A stretch of DNA of 64,000 nt from the NCBI RefSeq assembly GCF_038051945.1, contig NZ_CP150302.1, positions 3,038,001 to 3,102,000 on the forward strand. The letters run 5' to 3'. The DNA comes from Paenibacillus sp. FSL H3-0469. Lineage in GTDB: Bacteria > Bacillota > Bacilli > Paenibacillales > Paenibacillaceae. The notes under the pieces are model-generated. The model was not told the DNA's origin and made no database searches. It saw nothing but the letters and a program-made list of their open reading frames with translations. The position numbers and the translations under genes are program-made. This document shows, piece after piece, positions 8,740 through 16,833 of this stretch (position 1 is its first letter; the number at the start of each line of letters is the position of its first letter).

Positions 8740-9705
8740 CTACAAAATCCCATCCTCGCCAAGCTTCTTGGCTACGCGGTCCGCGGAAATGACCAAAATA
8801 ATTCCGATGACGGACTGGAATAATCCGATGGCGGTCGCCCTGCTGAAATTGCCGCTCTCGATCCCCCAGCGGTATACGAGGACCGGTATGGTGGTGGTGA
8901 ACTCGGTGGTCGCTTTATTTTGCAGCGCATAGATCCGCTCGAAGGAGCCGTCCATTACTTTGCCCAGCGCCATAATCAAGAGCGTCACAATCGTTGCCCG
9001 GATCGATGGAAGGGTGATATTCCAGACCTTTCTCCAGCGGCCTGCCCCGTCTACCGTAGCCGCTTCGTACATCTCGGGGTTGATCCCGCTCATCGCCGCC
9101 AGATAGATAATCGTACCCCAGCCCATGCTCTGCCAGACCCCGATCACGAGATAGCTGATCAGCCAATTCGTATCCTGCTGCAGGAATGGAATCCGGGTGC
9201 CTCCCATCAGTTCTATGAGGTTATTGACAACACCGCCCCCCTCGCTGAGGAGCTGATAGGCGATGGCTCCGATAATGACCCAGGACAGGAAGTGGGGCAA
9301 ATACAGCACCGTCTGATTGATTCTTTTGAACCGTACGCTCTTGATCTCGTTCAGCAGCAGAGCCAGCACAATCGGCATCGTGAAGCTGAAGCAGAGGTCA
9401 AGCACGTTCAGCAGCAGGGTGTTGCGGACGGCCCGGATGAAATCAGGCTTGGCAAACAGGTCCTGGAAAACCTGTAATCCCGCCCATTCACTGCCCCAGA
9501 AGCCTCTGGCAATCTTATAGTCTTTGAAGGCGATTACAAGTCCGGTCATTGGCAAATATTTGAATACGATGACAAAGGCCAGCGGAAGCATCACCAGCAG
9601 ATAGAGCTGCCAATCCCGCTGTAAATAATAGCTGAACCCCTGTTTCCTTCTTAATAAAGGACTGTGATTCGTTTGTGAAGCGCTTGCAGCTTTCAACATA
9701 TTCAC
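8740..9705 (-). CDS. Carbohydrate ABC transporter permease (LplB/YteP type)
   Basis: A 321-residue permease with six predicted helices. Its EAA loop contains EAATVDGAGRWRKVWNITLP (about residues 205-224). A cytoplasmic N-terminus of about 30 residues precedes the first helix. AGGAGGTG lies a few bases before the ATG. It is the first gene of the importer operon; its upstream region holds a cre-like site at 9904-9917 and 51-bp repeats. The membrane AraC-type regulator further upstream is a natural candidate regulator. Confidence 0.92.
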   Translation of the reverse strand: MNMLKAASASQTNHSPLLRRKQGFSYYLQRDWQLYLLVMLPLAFVIVFKYLPMTGLVIAFKDYKIARGFWGSEWAGLQVFQDLFAKPDFIRAVRNTLLLNVLDLCFSFTMPIVLALLLNEIKSVRFKRINQTVLYLPHFLSWVIIGAIAYQLLSEGGGVVNNLIELMGGTRIPFLQQDTNWLISYLVIGVWQSMGWGTIIYLAAMSGINPEMYEAATVDGAGRWRKVWNITLPSIRATIVTLLIMALGKVMDGSFERIYALQNKATTEFTTTIPVLVYRWGIESGNFSRATAIGLFQSVIGIILVISADRVAKKLGEDGIL

Positions 9706-9903
9706 CTCCTGCCTTGAATTCTTCTTACCGGCTGCCGGCTCATGGTCTCCGGCCTGACTTCTATGCTATCGCCTTTGCCGGGGCTTGAATATCATGAGTA
9801 TTGATGATCACCTATCACAATTGATTCACAAATGATTGTTGCCCGGCACACCAAGCTTCAGACGAAAGTGCATTATCAAAACTGATAGGCATTCCCAAAA
9901 ATA

Positions 9904-9917
9904 ATAAAGCGCTTTCA
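9904..9917. promoter_or_regulatory. cre-like site upstream of the sugar importer
   Basis: ATAAAGCGCTTTCA matches the CcpA consensus TGWAANCGNTNWCA at 12 of 14 positions, with an AAAGCGCTTT core. It lies about 200 bases upstream of the first permease gene. Confidence 0.45.
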
Positions 9918-9970
9918 TTTATGGTGTCAGGTACAAGGTGGATAAAAATTGGATGGTGAGGGAGGGGGGT

Positions 9971-10123
9971 TGTGCTCTTCATTCGCTCGTTTAGCCAACT
10001 TTCTCGGGATTCAGGTGCACTTGTGCTCTTCATCTACTCACTTTCAGCTCCATCAGAGGGATTTATCCCTTTCATTTCCCTATCCCGCCCATTTTCGGCT
10101 CCATCAGAGGGATTTTTCCCTTT
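9971..10123. repeat. Degenerate 51-bp tandem repeats
   Basis: Three consecutive 51-base units lie at 9971-10021, 10022-10072 and 10073-10123. Units 1 and 2 share TGTGCTCTTCAT at their start. Units 2 and 3 share GCTCCATCAGAGGGATTT plus TCCCTTT, exactly 51 bases apart (10047 and 10098). The AGGGATTTATCCCT core is a small hairpin and is the same as in the array at 52430-52685. Open frames across it look non-coding. The rest of the 9706-10263 gap holds the cre-like site and nothing else I can support. Confidence 0.65.
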
Positions 10124-10263
10124 CTTTCCCGCCGCCTACCCACTTTCCGCAGACAAGCCGAAACAATATGGTCCCTGAAAGGAGCTACCGTTCCGCCGGG
10201 GAGGGCTTTAATGGGCTCCTAAGGGCTTTTATTTTACAGGATTTTATGACCATCTATGAACTT

Positions 10264-12531
10264 CTAAGAACTCTTGCTCTTCGCTGACTTGTAGCCGCTT
10301 GGCGGCATGCCTTCATACTTGCGGAAAAAGCGGTTGAAGCTCTGCACATTGGCATAACCGACCTCAGCGGCAATCTGCTTGATCGTCAGCCCCGAATCCA
10401 GCAGCAGCTCCTTGGCCTGCTCAATCCTTAGCTGGTTGACGAAGTCAATCATGCTGCTGCCGGTCTGCTCATATACAAGCTTGCGCATATAGGAGTAGCT
10501 GATGCCTATCTGCTTGGCCATATCCTCGAAGACGATCTCTTCCCGGTAGTGCTGCTTCAGGTACTCCGTGATCCGCTGCGCATAATTGGTCTCATGGGCG
10601 CTGCGGTCCAGGCTCTGAACAATCTCGCAGTAGAAATCATACAGGTACTCCTCCAGCTCATCCAGCGTATCCATGGCGGCGAGAATCGAATACACGTTAC
10701 CCCGGCCCATAATCATCCGTCCGGTCCCGAGGTGATTCTCGCGCAGATGCTTGATCGTCGCGCCCATCAGCTGATGATAGATGAACATAATATTATCGTA
10801 GGAGATATTGTCCTCTGCGGAGATCTGGCTGCGGATGCTCTGCAGCTCCTTGAAGATACCCGCCAGGTCGCCGGCATCCAGGAAATTCAGGATTCGCCGC
10901 TCGCTGCTCTCAGAGTCAACATACTTGCGGCTGTTATCCTCCCCGTCATGCCAGTACATGATGCTTCCGGCCCCCTTGATCATCCGGCGCTTGATCACCT
11001 CCATCGCTTCGAACAGCCGCAGCGCCACCCTCTCCGGAGCATCCGTCCGCTCACTTACCCCAATCGTGACCGAATGCTCCAGCAGCTCAAGCGACTGGTC
11101 ACGGATCTCCTCCAGTGCCTGCTGGATCAGACCCCCGTCCGCCTCCCCCTCCTCCGGGGCAAAGTTCAGTACAATCACTGTACAGCCCTCATTATGGTAG
11201 ACACAACGAGCTACCAGCGCTTCTGGGAAAACACTCTCATATTTGGCACTCAGCAAATACCGGTGATAGCTGCGCGTCTCGACATTGGTATGTCCAACGT
11301 ATCTTCTATATTGGTCGATGGAGACCACCACCACTCTGTAGCAGGCATGCGGAAAAACCTCCGTGATCCGCGGCGGAATCTCACCGCGCAGCAGACGGTG
11401 TACGGCCAGACTGCGGGTATCCTGTTCACGCTCCTGCAACAGCTGGAACAGGCTTTCTTCCTCCTCCTGCATCCGTTTGAAGGCCAGATCCAGGAAGGCC
11501 AGCTCATTCTTGTTCACTACGCCCACATCAATCTTCGAGCGTATCGTCTGCACCAGCTGCCTCAGGGGCCTGGACAGCCAGGTGGCAAGGAAGATGGCCA
11601 GCAGCGTTCCGAGTACAATGATCGCCCCCGTCAGCAGAATGATATTTCCCTGCATCTCTCTCGATTTGGTCATCAGCTCATCCATGGAGCTCCAGCTTAC
11701 ATTCCACCACCCGGACAAGGAGGAACGGCTCCAGGCATACACCGTCCGTTTACCCTCCAGCTTACGGAAGGTGTAGCCTTCACTGGCTTCCTGATTCAGA
11801 ATCTCCTGTAAGAACGGCAGCTTACGGCTGTCGGAGAGCAGCATGGACTGGTCATTGAAGGAAATCACCGTACCCGCAGCGTCCAGCAGGAGGTAGTTGC
11901 TGTCACCCACCTCGGTAGCATGCAGATATTTGCCGATCTGGCTCTCCTTCATATTGACGACGATTACTCCCCGGGTGGTAGTAGACAAGCGGTTGAGCGG
12001 GTACACATAAGACACCACGTTCTCGCCCGACGCAAGCTTACGGGGCACCCATACCCCGCTGATCCCCCTGCGTCCCTTAAGCGCTTCTGTAATCCATCCG
12101 ATAGGCTCATAGCGGGCAAGCGTCGTGATGCTGCTGTCGGTAGAGAAGACATAATCCGAATCCTCCAGGACAAAGAATGAAGAATACACACCATCCACCC
12201 GGCGGTTCAGGTTCAGCAGCTCCTTAGTCACGGACAGCGCCAGACTTACATTATTATAGTTGGCGTTAATCTCATCGTAGGTCTCGAAGCTGCGGATGCG
12301 GTCAAAAATATTCGTCGCCGCCAGACGTGACGTATCCTGGGCCAGATTGGCCAGCGCGTTCTCATTCAGCCTGCGGTTGGCATTAAGCCCGGCCAGCGTA
12401 GATTCCCCGATAGCTGCTTCAGAATTCTGTATAATCTGTGACCCGCTGTACCAGGTCAGGACTGCTGTAGGAATAGCCATAATGCAGAATAGAATCAACG
12501 CCAGCTGCAGGATCATCGGTGTTTTTTTCAT
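10264..12531 (-). CDS. Membrane sensor / AraC-type transcriptional regulator
   Basis: A 755-residue one-component regulator common in Paenibacillus. A transmembrane helix near residues 6-25 and a second near 285-310 flank an extracellular Cache-like sensor. A cytoplasmic linker follows, and the C-terminus carries two AraC helix-turn-helices (about 655-750), including QIGISYSYMRKLVYEQTG and QIAAEVGYANVQSFNRFF. I chose ATG 12531 (MKKTPMILQ) because GGGGGAT lies 6 bases before it. The upstream frame extension would run through a perfect cre site. The gene lies upstream of the sugar importer on the same strand, so it probably senses that sugar outside the cell and binds promoter DNA while membrane-bound. 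Confidence 0.85.
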   Translation of the reverse strand: MKKTPMILQLALILFCIMAIPTAVLTWYSGSQIIQNSEAAIGESTLAGLNANRRLNENALANLAQDTSRLAATNIFDRIRSFETYDEINANYNNVSLALSVTKELLNLNRRVDGVYSSFFVLEDSDYVFSTDSSITTLARYEPIGWITEALKGRRGISGVWVPRKLASGENVVSYVYPLNRLSTTTRGVIVVNMKESQIGKYLHATEVGDSNYLLLDAAGTVISFNDQSMLLSDSRKLPFLQEILNQEASEGYTFRKLEGKRTVYAWSRSSLSGWWNVSWSSMDELMTKSREMQGNIILLTGAIIVLGTLLAIFLATWLSRPLRQLVQTIRSKIDVGVVNKNELAFLDLAFKRMQEEEESLFQLLQEREQDTRSLAVHRLLRGEIPPRITEVFPHACYRVVVVSIDQYRRYVGHTNVETRSYHRYLLSAKYESVFPEALVARCVYHNEGCTVIVLNFAPEEGEADGGLIQQALEEIRDQSLELLEHSVTIGVSERTDAPERVALRLFEAMEVIKRRMIKGAGSIMYWHDGEDNSRKYVDSESSERRILNFLDAGDLAGIFKELQSIRSQISAEDNISYDNIMFIYHQLMGATIKHLRENHLGTGRMIMGRGNVYSILAAMDTLDELEEYLYDFYCEIVQSLDRSAHETNYAQRITEYLKQHYREEIVFEDMAKQIGISYSYMRKLVYEQTGSSMIDFVNQLRIEQAKELLLDSGLTIKQIAAEVGYANVQSFNRFFRKYEGMPPSGYKSAKSKSS

Positions 12532-12555
12532 CACATATCCCCCTAAGGATTTCAA

Positions 12556-12569
12556 TGTTACCGCTTTCA
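12556..12569 (-). promoter_or_regulatory. Perfect cre site (CcpA) at the AraC-type regulator
   Basis: On the minus strand TGAAAGCGGTAACA matches all 14 positions of TGWAANCGNTNWCA. It ends 24 bases before the regulator's start codon, a position that would block transcription. This suggests glucose repression of the importer through its activator. Confidence 0.65.
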
Positions 12570-12702
12570 ATATTTTTATTTTATCATTTCAGGATACATT
12601 TTACATATGTGTATAGGAAAATTTTTCAGTCTCCGCACAGCATGTCACAGGCTGGTGTCCATTGCTCTGATATGCGGATGCAGGCTTACGCAGAAACAGC
12701 AA

Positions 12703-12734
12703 AAACGCCTGGATGCATAGCTATCCGGGCGTTT
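12703..12734 (-). terminator. Terminator behind ktrBA
   Basis: On the minus strand AAACGCCCGGAT pairs with ATCCAGGCGTTT around a short loop and is followed by TTTG. It lies between the end of ktrA and the AraC-type regulator. Confidence 0.7.
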
Positions 12735-12776
12735 ATAGCTTTCTTTTATCGGGATAGGCTGGCTGGCAGGAAATGC

Positions 12777-13445
12777 TTACTCCGCATTCACCGCTTCATC
12801 CTCGAACTCCTCGATGCTGTCGTTGGAGCCGATCACCACCATGATATCCCCCTGATGCACATAATCATGTGCGGTCGGGGCTACGATGATGCCATCCTCG
12901 CGGTTCAGGGCAATGATGCTGCAGCCGTATTTGGCGCGGGTATTCAGCTCGGAGAGGCTTTTACCGTTCATGCAGGCGGGCACCGTCAGCTCAACGACCT
13001 TGTAATCCTTGGAAATCTCGATATAATCAAGCAGATTCGGCGTCACCAGCTGGTGAGCCACGCGGATACCCATATCACGCTCCGGGAAAATCACCCGGTC
13101 CACCCCCAGCTTCGACAGCGCGCGGCCGTGCAGAATGGAGATCGCTTTGCCGACCACCTGCTTGACGCCCAGCTCCTTCAGCAGAATCGCAGCCAGAATA
13201 CTCCGCTCCATATTATCCCCGATCGCCACAATGCCGCAGTCGAAATTACGCACCCCGAGTGAGCGCATAATCCCTTCATCCGTAGCATCCGCCATGACCG
13301 CATGCGTCAGCCGGCCGCTCATTTCCTCCACCCGCTCCTCCTGGTGGTCAATGCCAAGCACCTCGTAGCCCATGGACATCAGCTCCAGCGCCAGACTTGA
13401 GCCGAAGCGGCCCAGGCCGATTACAACAAACTGCTGTGGTTTCAT
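12777..13445 (-). CDS. ktrA: Ktr potassium uptake gating subunit (RCK/TrkA)
   Basis: The 222-residue cytosolic regulatory ring subunit of a Ktr potassium channel. The N-terminal RCK_N Rossmann motif is VVIGLGRFGSSLALELMSMG (residues 7-26) with acidic nucleotide ligand Asp in LGIDHQEERVEE. It binds ATP/ADP. Residues about 138-220 form the RCK_C domain, which in relatives binds cyclic di-AMP. AGGGGAATC precedes the ATG. It follows ktrB by 12 bases, so the two are one operon. It could equally be named ktrC; synteny with a ktrB partner favours ktrA. No ydaO-type riboswitch was recognised upstream. Confidence 0.92.
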   Translation of the reverse strand: MKPQQFVVIGLGRFGSSLALELMSMGYEVLGIDHQEERVEEMSGRLTHAVMADATDEGIMRSLGVRNFDCGIVAIGDNMERSILAAILLKELGVKQVVGKAISILHGRALSKLGVDRVIFPERDMGIRVAHQLVTPNLLDYIEISKDYKVVELTVPACMNGKSLSELNTRAKYGCSIIALNREDGIIVAPTAHDYVHQGDIMVVIGSNDSIEEFEDEAVNAE

Positions 13446-13457
13446 GACTTGATTCCC

Positions 13458-14828
13458 CTATCCAATTATCATTTTGCCTTCCGGATATTTATATAATGGT
13501 TTGCCCTGTCTCGGACCAAGCGCATACGCCAGCGTAAGCAGTCCTAGCCTTCCGGCGAACATGGTCAGGCAGATCAGGATCTTGCCGACCTGCGTCAGCT
13601 CCGGGGTCAAACCCAGACTTAGTCCGACATTGGCAAACGCCGAGATCGTCTCGAACAGAATCATCAGATACGGCAGCCCCTCTGTAGTCGAGAGCATCAT
13701 TGAGACCGTCACGATCAGCAGCAGCGCCAGCAGCGTAATCGTCAGTGCCTTGAACACGCGCTCCTGAGCCAGCCGGTAACGGAAGAGCACGATGTCTTCG
13801 CGGCCGCGCAGCATGGAGATAACTGCACCGATCATCAGCGTGAAGGTCGTGGTCTTGATGCCGCCGCCGGTAGAGCCCGGGGATGCCCCGATGAACATCA
13901 GAATCACGATGAAGAACTGCGTGGCCTGACGCAGGCCCGTGATATCCAGGGTGTTGGCTCCTGCCGTACGCGGTGCCACGGATTGGAACAGGGAGGCCCA
14001 CAGCTTGCTCCCGAGGTTCAGCGGTCCCAGGGTCCGCGAATTGGTGAACTCGAAGATGAAGATGACCACCATTCCGGTCACAATCAGTCCGGCCGTCATC
14101 GACAGCACCACCTTGCTGTGCAGCGACAGCCGCCGGGTGCGGCGGAAGTCGGCCAGATCGGAGATGACGATGAAGCCGATCCCCCCGGAGATGATCAGGA
14201 ACATAACAACCAGGTTAATGACAGGGTCTCCGACATAGCTGATTAAGCTGTGATCATGCCCGCCGAACAGATCGAATCCGGCGTTATTAAACATCGACAC
14301 CGCATGGAATACCCCGTAGTAGACTGCGCGGCCTAACGGCATATCTACCGCCCAGCGGATAGACAGGAGAAGCGCTCCCGCAGCTTCAATGACCAGAGAA
14401 TAGAGCAGCACCTTGCGGATCAGCCGCACAATCCCTTCCATCGAGCTCTGATTCATGGCTTCCTGAAGAATCAGCCGGTCACGCAGGGAGATTCTGCGCC
14501 TGAGCACCAGGGCAAACAGCGTGGCCATGGTCATGAACCCGAGCCCGCCAATCTGGATCAGCACCAGAATGACCGCTTGTCCGAAGCCGGTAAGATGGGT
14601 CCCGGTATCCACTACAGCCAGACCGGTCACACAGGCGGCGGAGGTGGCCGTGAACAGCGCATCCATGAAGCGGAGCGGCTGACCGGGTACACTGGATACC
14701 GGAAGCATAAGCAGCAATGTGCCGATGAGGATGACCGCAGCGAAGCTCAGCACCAGGATTTGCGGAGGAGCCAGCTTCAGGAATCGGAAGCCGGTGATCT
14801 TGGAAGACGGTGACGCCAAACTTCTCAT
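13458..14828 (-). CDS. ktrB: Ktr potassium channel subunit (TrkH/KtrB family)
   Basis: A 456-residue membrane pore protein with four M1-P-M2 repeats typical of the SKT superfamily. The first pore loop reads TSAACVTGLAVVDTG; the later loops have FNNAGFDLFGGH, SPGSTGGGIKTTTF and FANVGLSLG. The conserved Gly of each selectivity filter is present. K+ uptake is coupled to the KtrA ring. The ATG at 14828 directly abuts AAAGG, so the TTG at 14819 could be the true start. A sigma-A-like promoter lies at 14888-14916. Length is close to Bacillus KtrB (about 445). Confidence 0.92.
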   Translation of the reverse strand: MRSLASPSSKITGFRFLKLAPPQILVLSFAAVILIGTLLLMLPVSSVPGQPLRFMDALFTATSAACVTGLAVVDTGTHLTGFGQAVILVLIQIGGLGFMTMATLFALVLRRRISLRDRLILQEAMNQSSMEGIVRLIRKVLLYSLVIEAAGALLLSIRWAVDMPLGRAVYYGVFHAVSMFNNAGFDLFGGHDHSLISYVGDPVINLVVMFLIISGGIGFIVISDLADFRRTRRLSLHSKVVLSMTAGLIVTGMVVIFIFEFTNSRTLGPLNLGSKLWASLFQSVAPRTAGANTLDITGLRQATQFFIVILMFIGASPGSTGGGIKTTTFTLMIGAVISMLRGREDIVLFRYRLAQERVFKALTITLLALLLIVTVSMMLSTTEGLPYLMILFETISAFANVGLSLGLTPELTQVGKILICLTMFAGRLGLLTLAYALGPRQGKPLYKYPEGKMIIG

Positions 14829-14887
14829 CCTTTCAGGGTTCCTTATTTAGAAGTTACGAATCAGTCAGTATCAGATAAGCATACAAA

Positions 14888-14916
14888 ATTATATACGTTA
14901 TTGCCTAACTTCACAA
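14888..14916 (-). promoter_or_regulatory. Sigma-A promoter of ktrBA
   Basis: On the minus strand TTGTGA (14911-14916), a 17-base spacer and TATAAT (14888-14893) lie 60 bases upstream of ktrB. Good match and ideal spacing. Confidence 0.65.
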
Positions 14917-15002
14917 AGACTCATTTTGACAAGCAGATAAAATAACATGCCTTTAAGCATAAGCCTGGACTTTTCCACGTAAAAGGATAATAAGGCATTT
15001 CT

Positions 15003-15032
15003 TTGTACCTGCCTGGTAAGTAATACTATAAT
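15003..15032 (+). promoter_or_regulatory. Candidate promoter of the CPBP protease gene
   Basis: TTGTAC (15003-15008), an 18-base spacer and a perfect TATAAT (15027-15032) lie 38 bases before the start codon. The -35 is weak. Confidence 0.45.
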
Positions 15033-15069
15033 GGATGGATAAGAGTATTATATTTCAAGGAGGCGTTCC

Positions 15070-16773
15070 ATGAATCCCGTCGGCCAGCCCCTGCACCAGC
15101 GGCCCCTTACTATCAAACTTATCCTTGCCGGAATTCTCGGACTCATTCTATTTGTCATGTTCCAGATCGCTCCCCAGCTCATCTCCAGTTCAGATGGGGA
15201 TACAACCATTCTCAGCAAAAGTGAAATCCGGGAGAAAGCCGCCGCGTTTGCCGCCGGGCAGCTCGGCTACGAAGCCGCAGCCGGAGATGAATGGGTGATC
15301 CTGTACAAGACGGACTCTTCCTTCTACGGCTATATGTCCCGTGAGAAGCTGCTCCCGGACTATTCCAAGAATAAGCTGGATCAACGCTATCCATTCGATG
15401 TGTACCATGCGGTGCTCTATACGTCCGGAGAGGCTGCAGCCCGGCTGGCAGTCGACCTCAATATGTATAACGGCGAGCCCGTGGCTTTTGCCGTTGGTGC
15501 CGATGCCGATGCAGCGGCCGGACTGAATTACGGCGAGCGGCCCGCAGCAGCAACCAAACGTACCGGTACTGCCAATCCTGCAAGCAGCCTACCGGATCTG
15601 AGCCTGGAGGCAAAAGAGAGGCTCGCACTTCCCTGGCTGAAGCTCTGGGGGGCCAATCCCGCCAAGCTGAAGATTGAGGCTAACCTTGATGGCTACGGGC
15701 TTGTCTATTCCGACAGCTCCGTCACCATAGGTGAATTACCGCTTAGATACCAATTCAATTATCTGAACGGCGAGGTCTCGTACTTCCGCGCCGGATTCTC
15801 GGCCCCTGCCTGGCATGATGCCTACGTGGATGGTCAAACTTCGCTGGCCAAGAAGCTAACTTTGTTCGGATACGGTCTGCCGACCCTGCTGCTGGGCCTC
15901 CTGGCACTGATCTACGGCATTCTGCGCAGGAAGCATACTTCCTGGAAGCGCGGAATCTTCCTGAGCTCCGTCCATTTCCTGATCATGATGGTCAGCAGCT
16001 ACAATGTGGTGTCTGAATCCGGCAGCGGCAGCGCTGAGGCAAGAGTTACAGCCGTAGTCATGTTCGTCATCTACGTACTGTACAGTCTGCTGATGTCGCT
16101 CCTGCTCTATTTCTCTCTGGTCGGAGGGGACGGCTTGTGGCGTTCCGAGGAGAAGCTGAATCCTTGGCCCCGGGCCTCCGAGCCCGGCTACGGCCACTAT
16201 GTACTGAAGAGTATCCAGGCAGGTTATATCTGGGCCTTCATTCTGCTCGGCGTACAGACCGTCATGTTCATTATTCTGTCCTATACGCTGGATAACTGGT
16301 CCACCACTGACGCCAGCCAGTCGCCTTACAATATGAAATATGCCTGGCTGCTGCCGATTGTAGCCTGGCTGGCCGGCCTCTCGGAAGAGGCGGTCTACCG
16401 GCTGTTTGGTATCCGCATGCTGAAGAAGCTGGTTAAGAATACGCTCATTGCTTCGCTGATCACGACCCTGATCTGGGCGCTCGGACATACGCTCTACCCG
16501 ATCTATCCGGTCATCTCACGGCCGATTGAGCTGACGGTGATCGGTCTGCTGTTCAGCTATATTTTCATCCGGTACGGTTTCATCGCGGTGATGTTCAGCC
16601 ATGTGGTATTTGACAGCATCCTGATGGGGGCGACGCTGATCTTCATGAAGGATACGGTGAATATCGGAGCTGGTATCGTCACGATCGTTCTGCCGTTCAT
16701 CGTAGGTTACCTGGTCTACCGCTTCAACCCTCCACGTAAGCCTGATCCGGCGGAGCCGGTCCGTATTCAATAA
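15070..16773 (+). CDS. CPBP family intramembrane metalloprotease
   Basis: A 567-residue membrane protein. An N-terminal helix (about 15-35) anchors a roughly 220-residue extracytoplasmic region with PepSY-like character. About eight further helices then form the CPBP/CAAX-protease core. The active-site motifs are present: SEEAVYRLFGIR (EExxxR, about residue 439), GHTLYP (about 473) and SHVVFDS (His-x3-Asp, about 510). In this family these Glu and His residues bind zinc. AAGGAGG precedes the ATG. The gene stands alone, between ktrBA on the other strand and a convergent yesM. Substrate unknown; relatives act in signalling, peptide maturation or bacteriocin immunity. Confidence 0.82.
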   Translation: MNPVGQPLHQRPLTIKLILAGILGLILFVMFQIAPQLISSSDGDTTILSKSEIREKAAAFAAGQLGYEAAAGDEWVILYKTDSSFYGYMSREKLLPDYSKNKLDQRYPFDVYHAVLYTSGEAAARLAVDLNMYNGEPVAFAVGADADAAAGLNYGERPAAATKRTGTANPASSLPDLSLEAKERLALPWLKLWGANPAKLKIEANLDGYGLVYSDSSVTIGELPLRYQFNYLNGEVSYFRAGFSAPAWHDAYVDGQTSLAKKLTLFGYGLPTLLLGLLALIYGILRRKHTSWKRGIFLSSVHFLIMMVSSYNVVSESGSGSAEARVTAVVMFVIYVLYSLLMSLLLYFSLVGGDGLWRSEEKLNPWPRASEPGYGHYVLKSIQAGYIWAFILLGVQTVMFIILSYTLDNWSTTDASQSPYNMKYAWLLPIVAWLAGLSEEAVYRLFGIRMLKKLVKNTLIASLITTLIWALGHTLYPIYPVISRPIELTVIGLLFSYIFIRYGFIAVMFSHVVFDSILMGATLIFMKDTVNIGAGIVTIVLPFIVGYLVYRFNPPRKPDPAEPVRIQ

Positions 16774-16775
16774 AA

Positions 16776-16821
16776 ACATGCAGCGGCTGCGTCTCCTGAT
16801 CCGGGATAGCGCAGCCGCTGC
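16776..16821 (-). terminator. Terminator of the GH81-yesN-yesM operon
   Basis: GCAGCGGCTGCG (16780-16791) pairs perfectly with CGCAGCCGCTGC (16810-16821). On the minus strand a TTTTT run follows, so it terminates the operon and faces the convergent CPBP gene. Confidence 0.75.
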
Positions 16822-16833
16822 TGCTGTAAAGAG

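Noticed and set aside
9815-10287. Two frames across the 51-bp repeats (9815-10033 minus, 9949-10287 plus)
   Set aside because: They arise from the repeat period being divisible by three and have no start signals; the plus frame runs into the AraC-type gene.
14829-15069. Cyclic di-AMP (ydaO) riboswitch before ktrB
   Set aside because: The 241-base gap shows a simple promoter but none of the conserved ydaO core.
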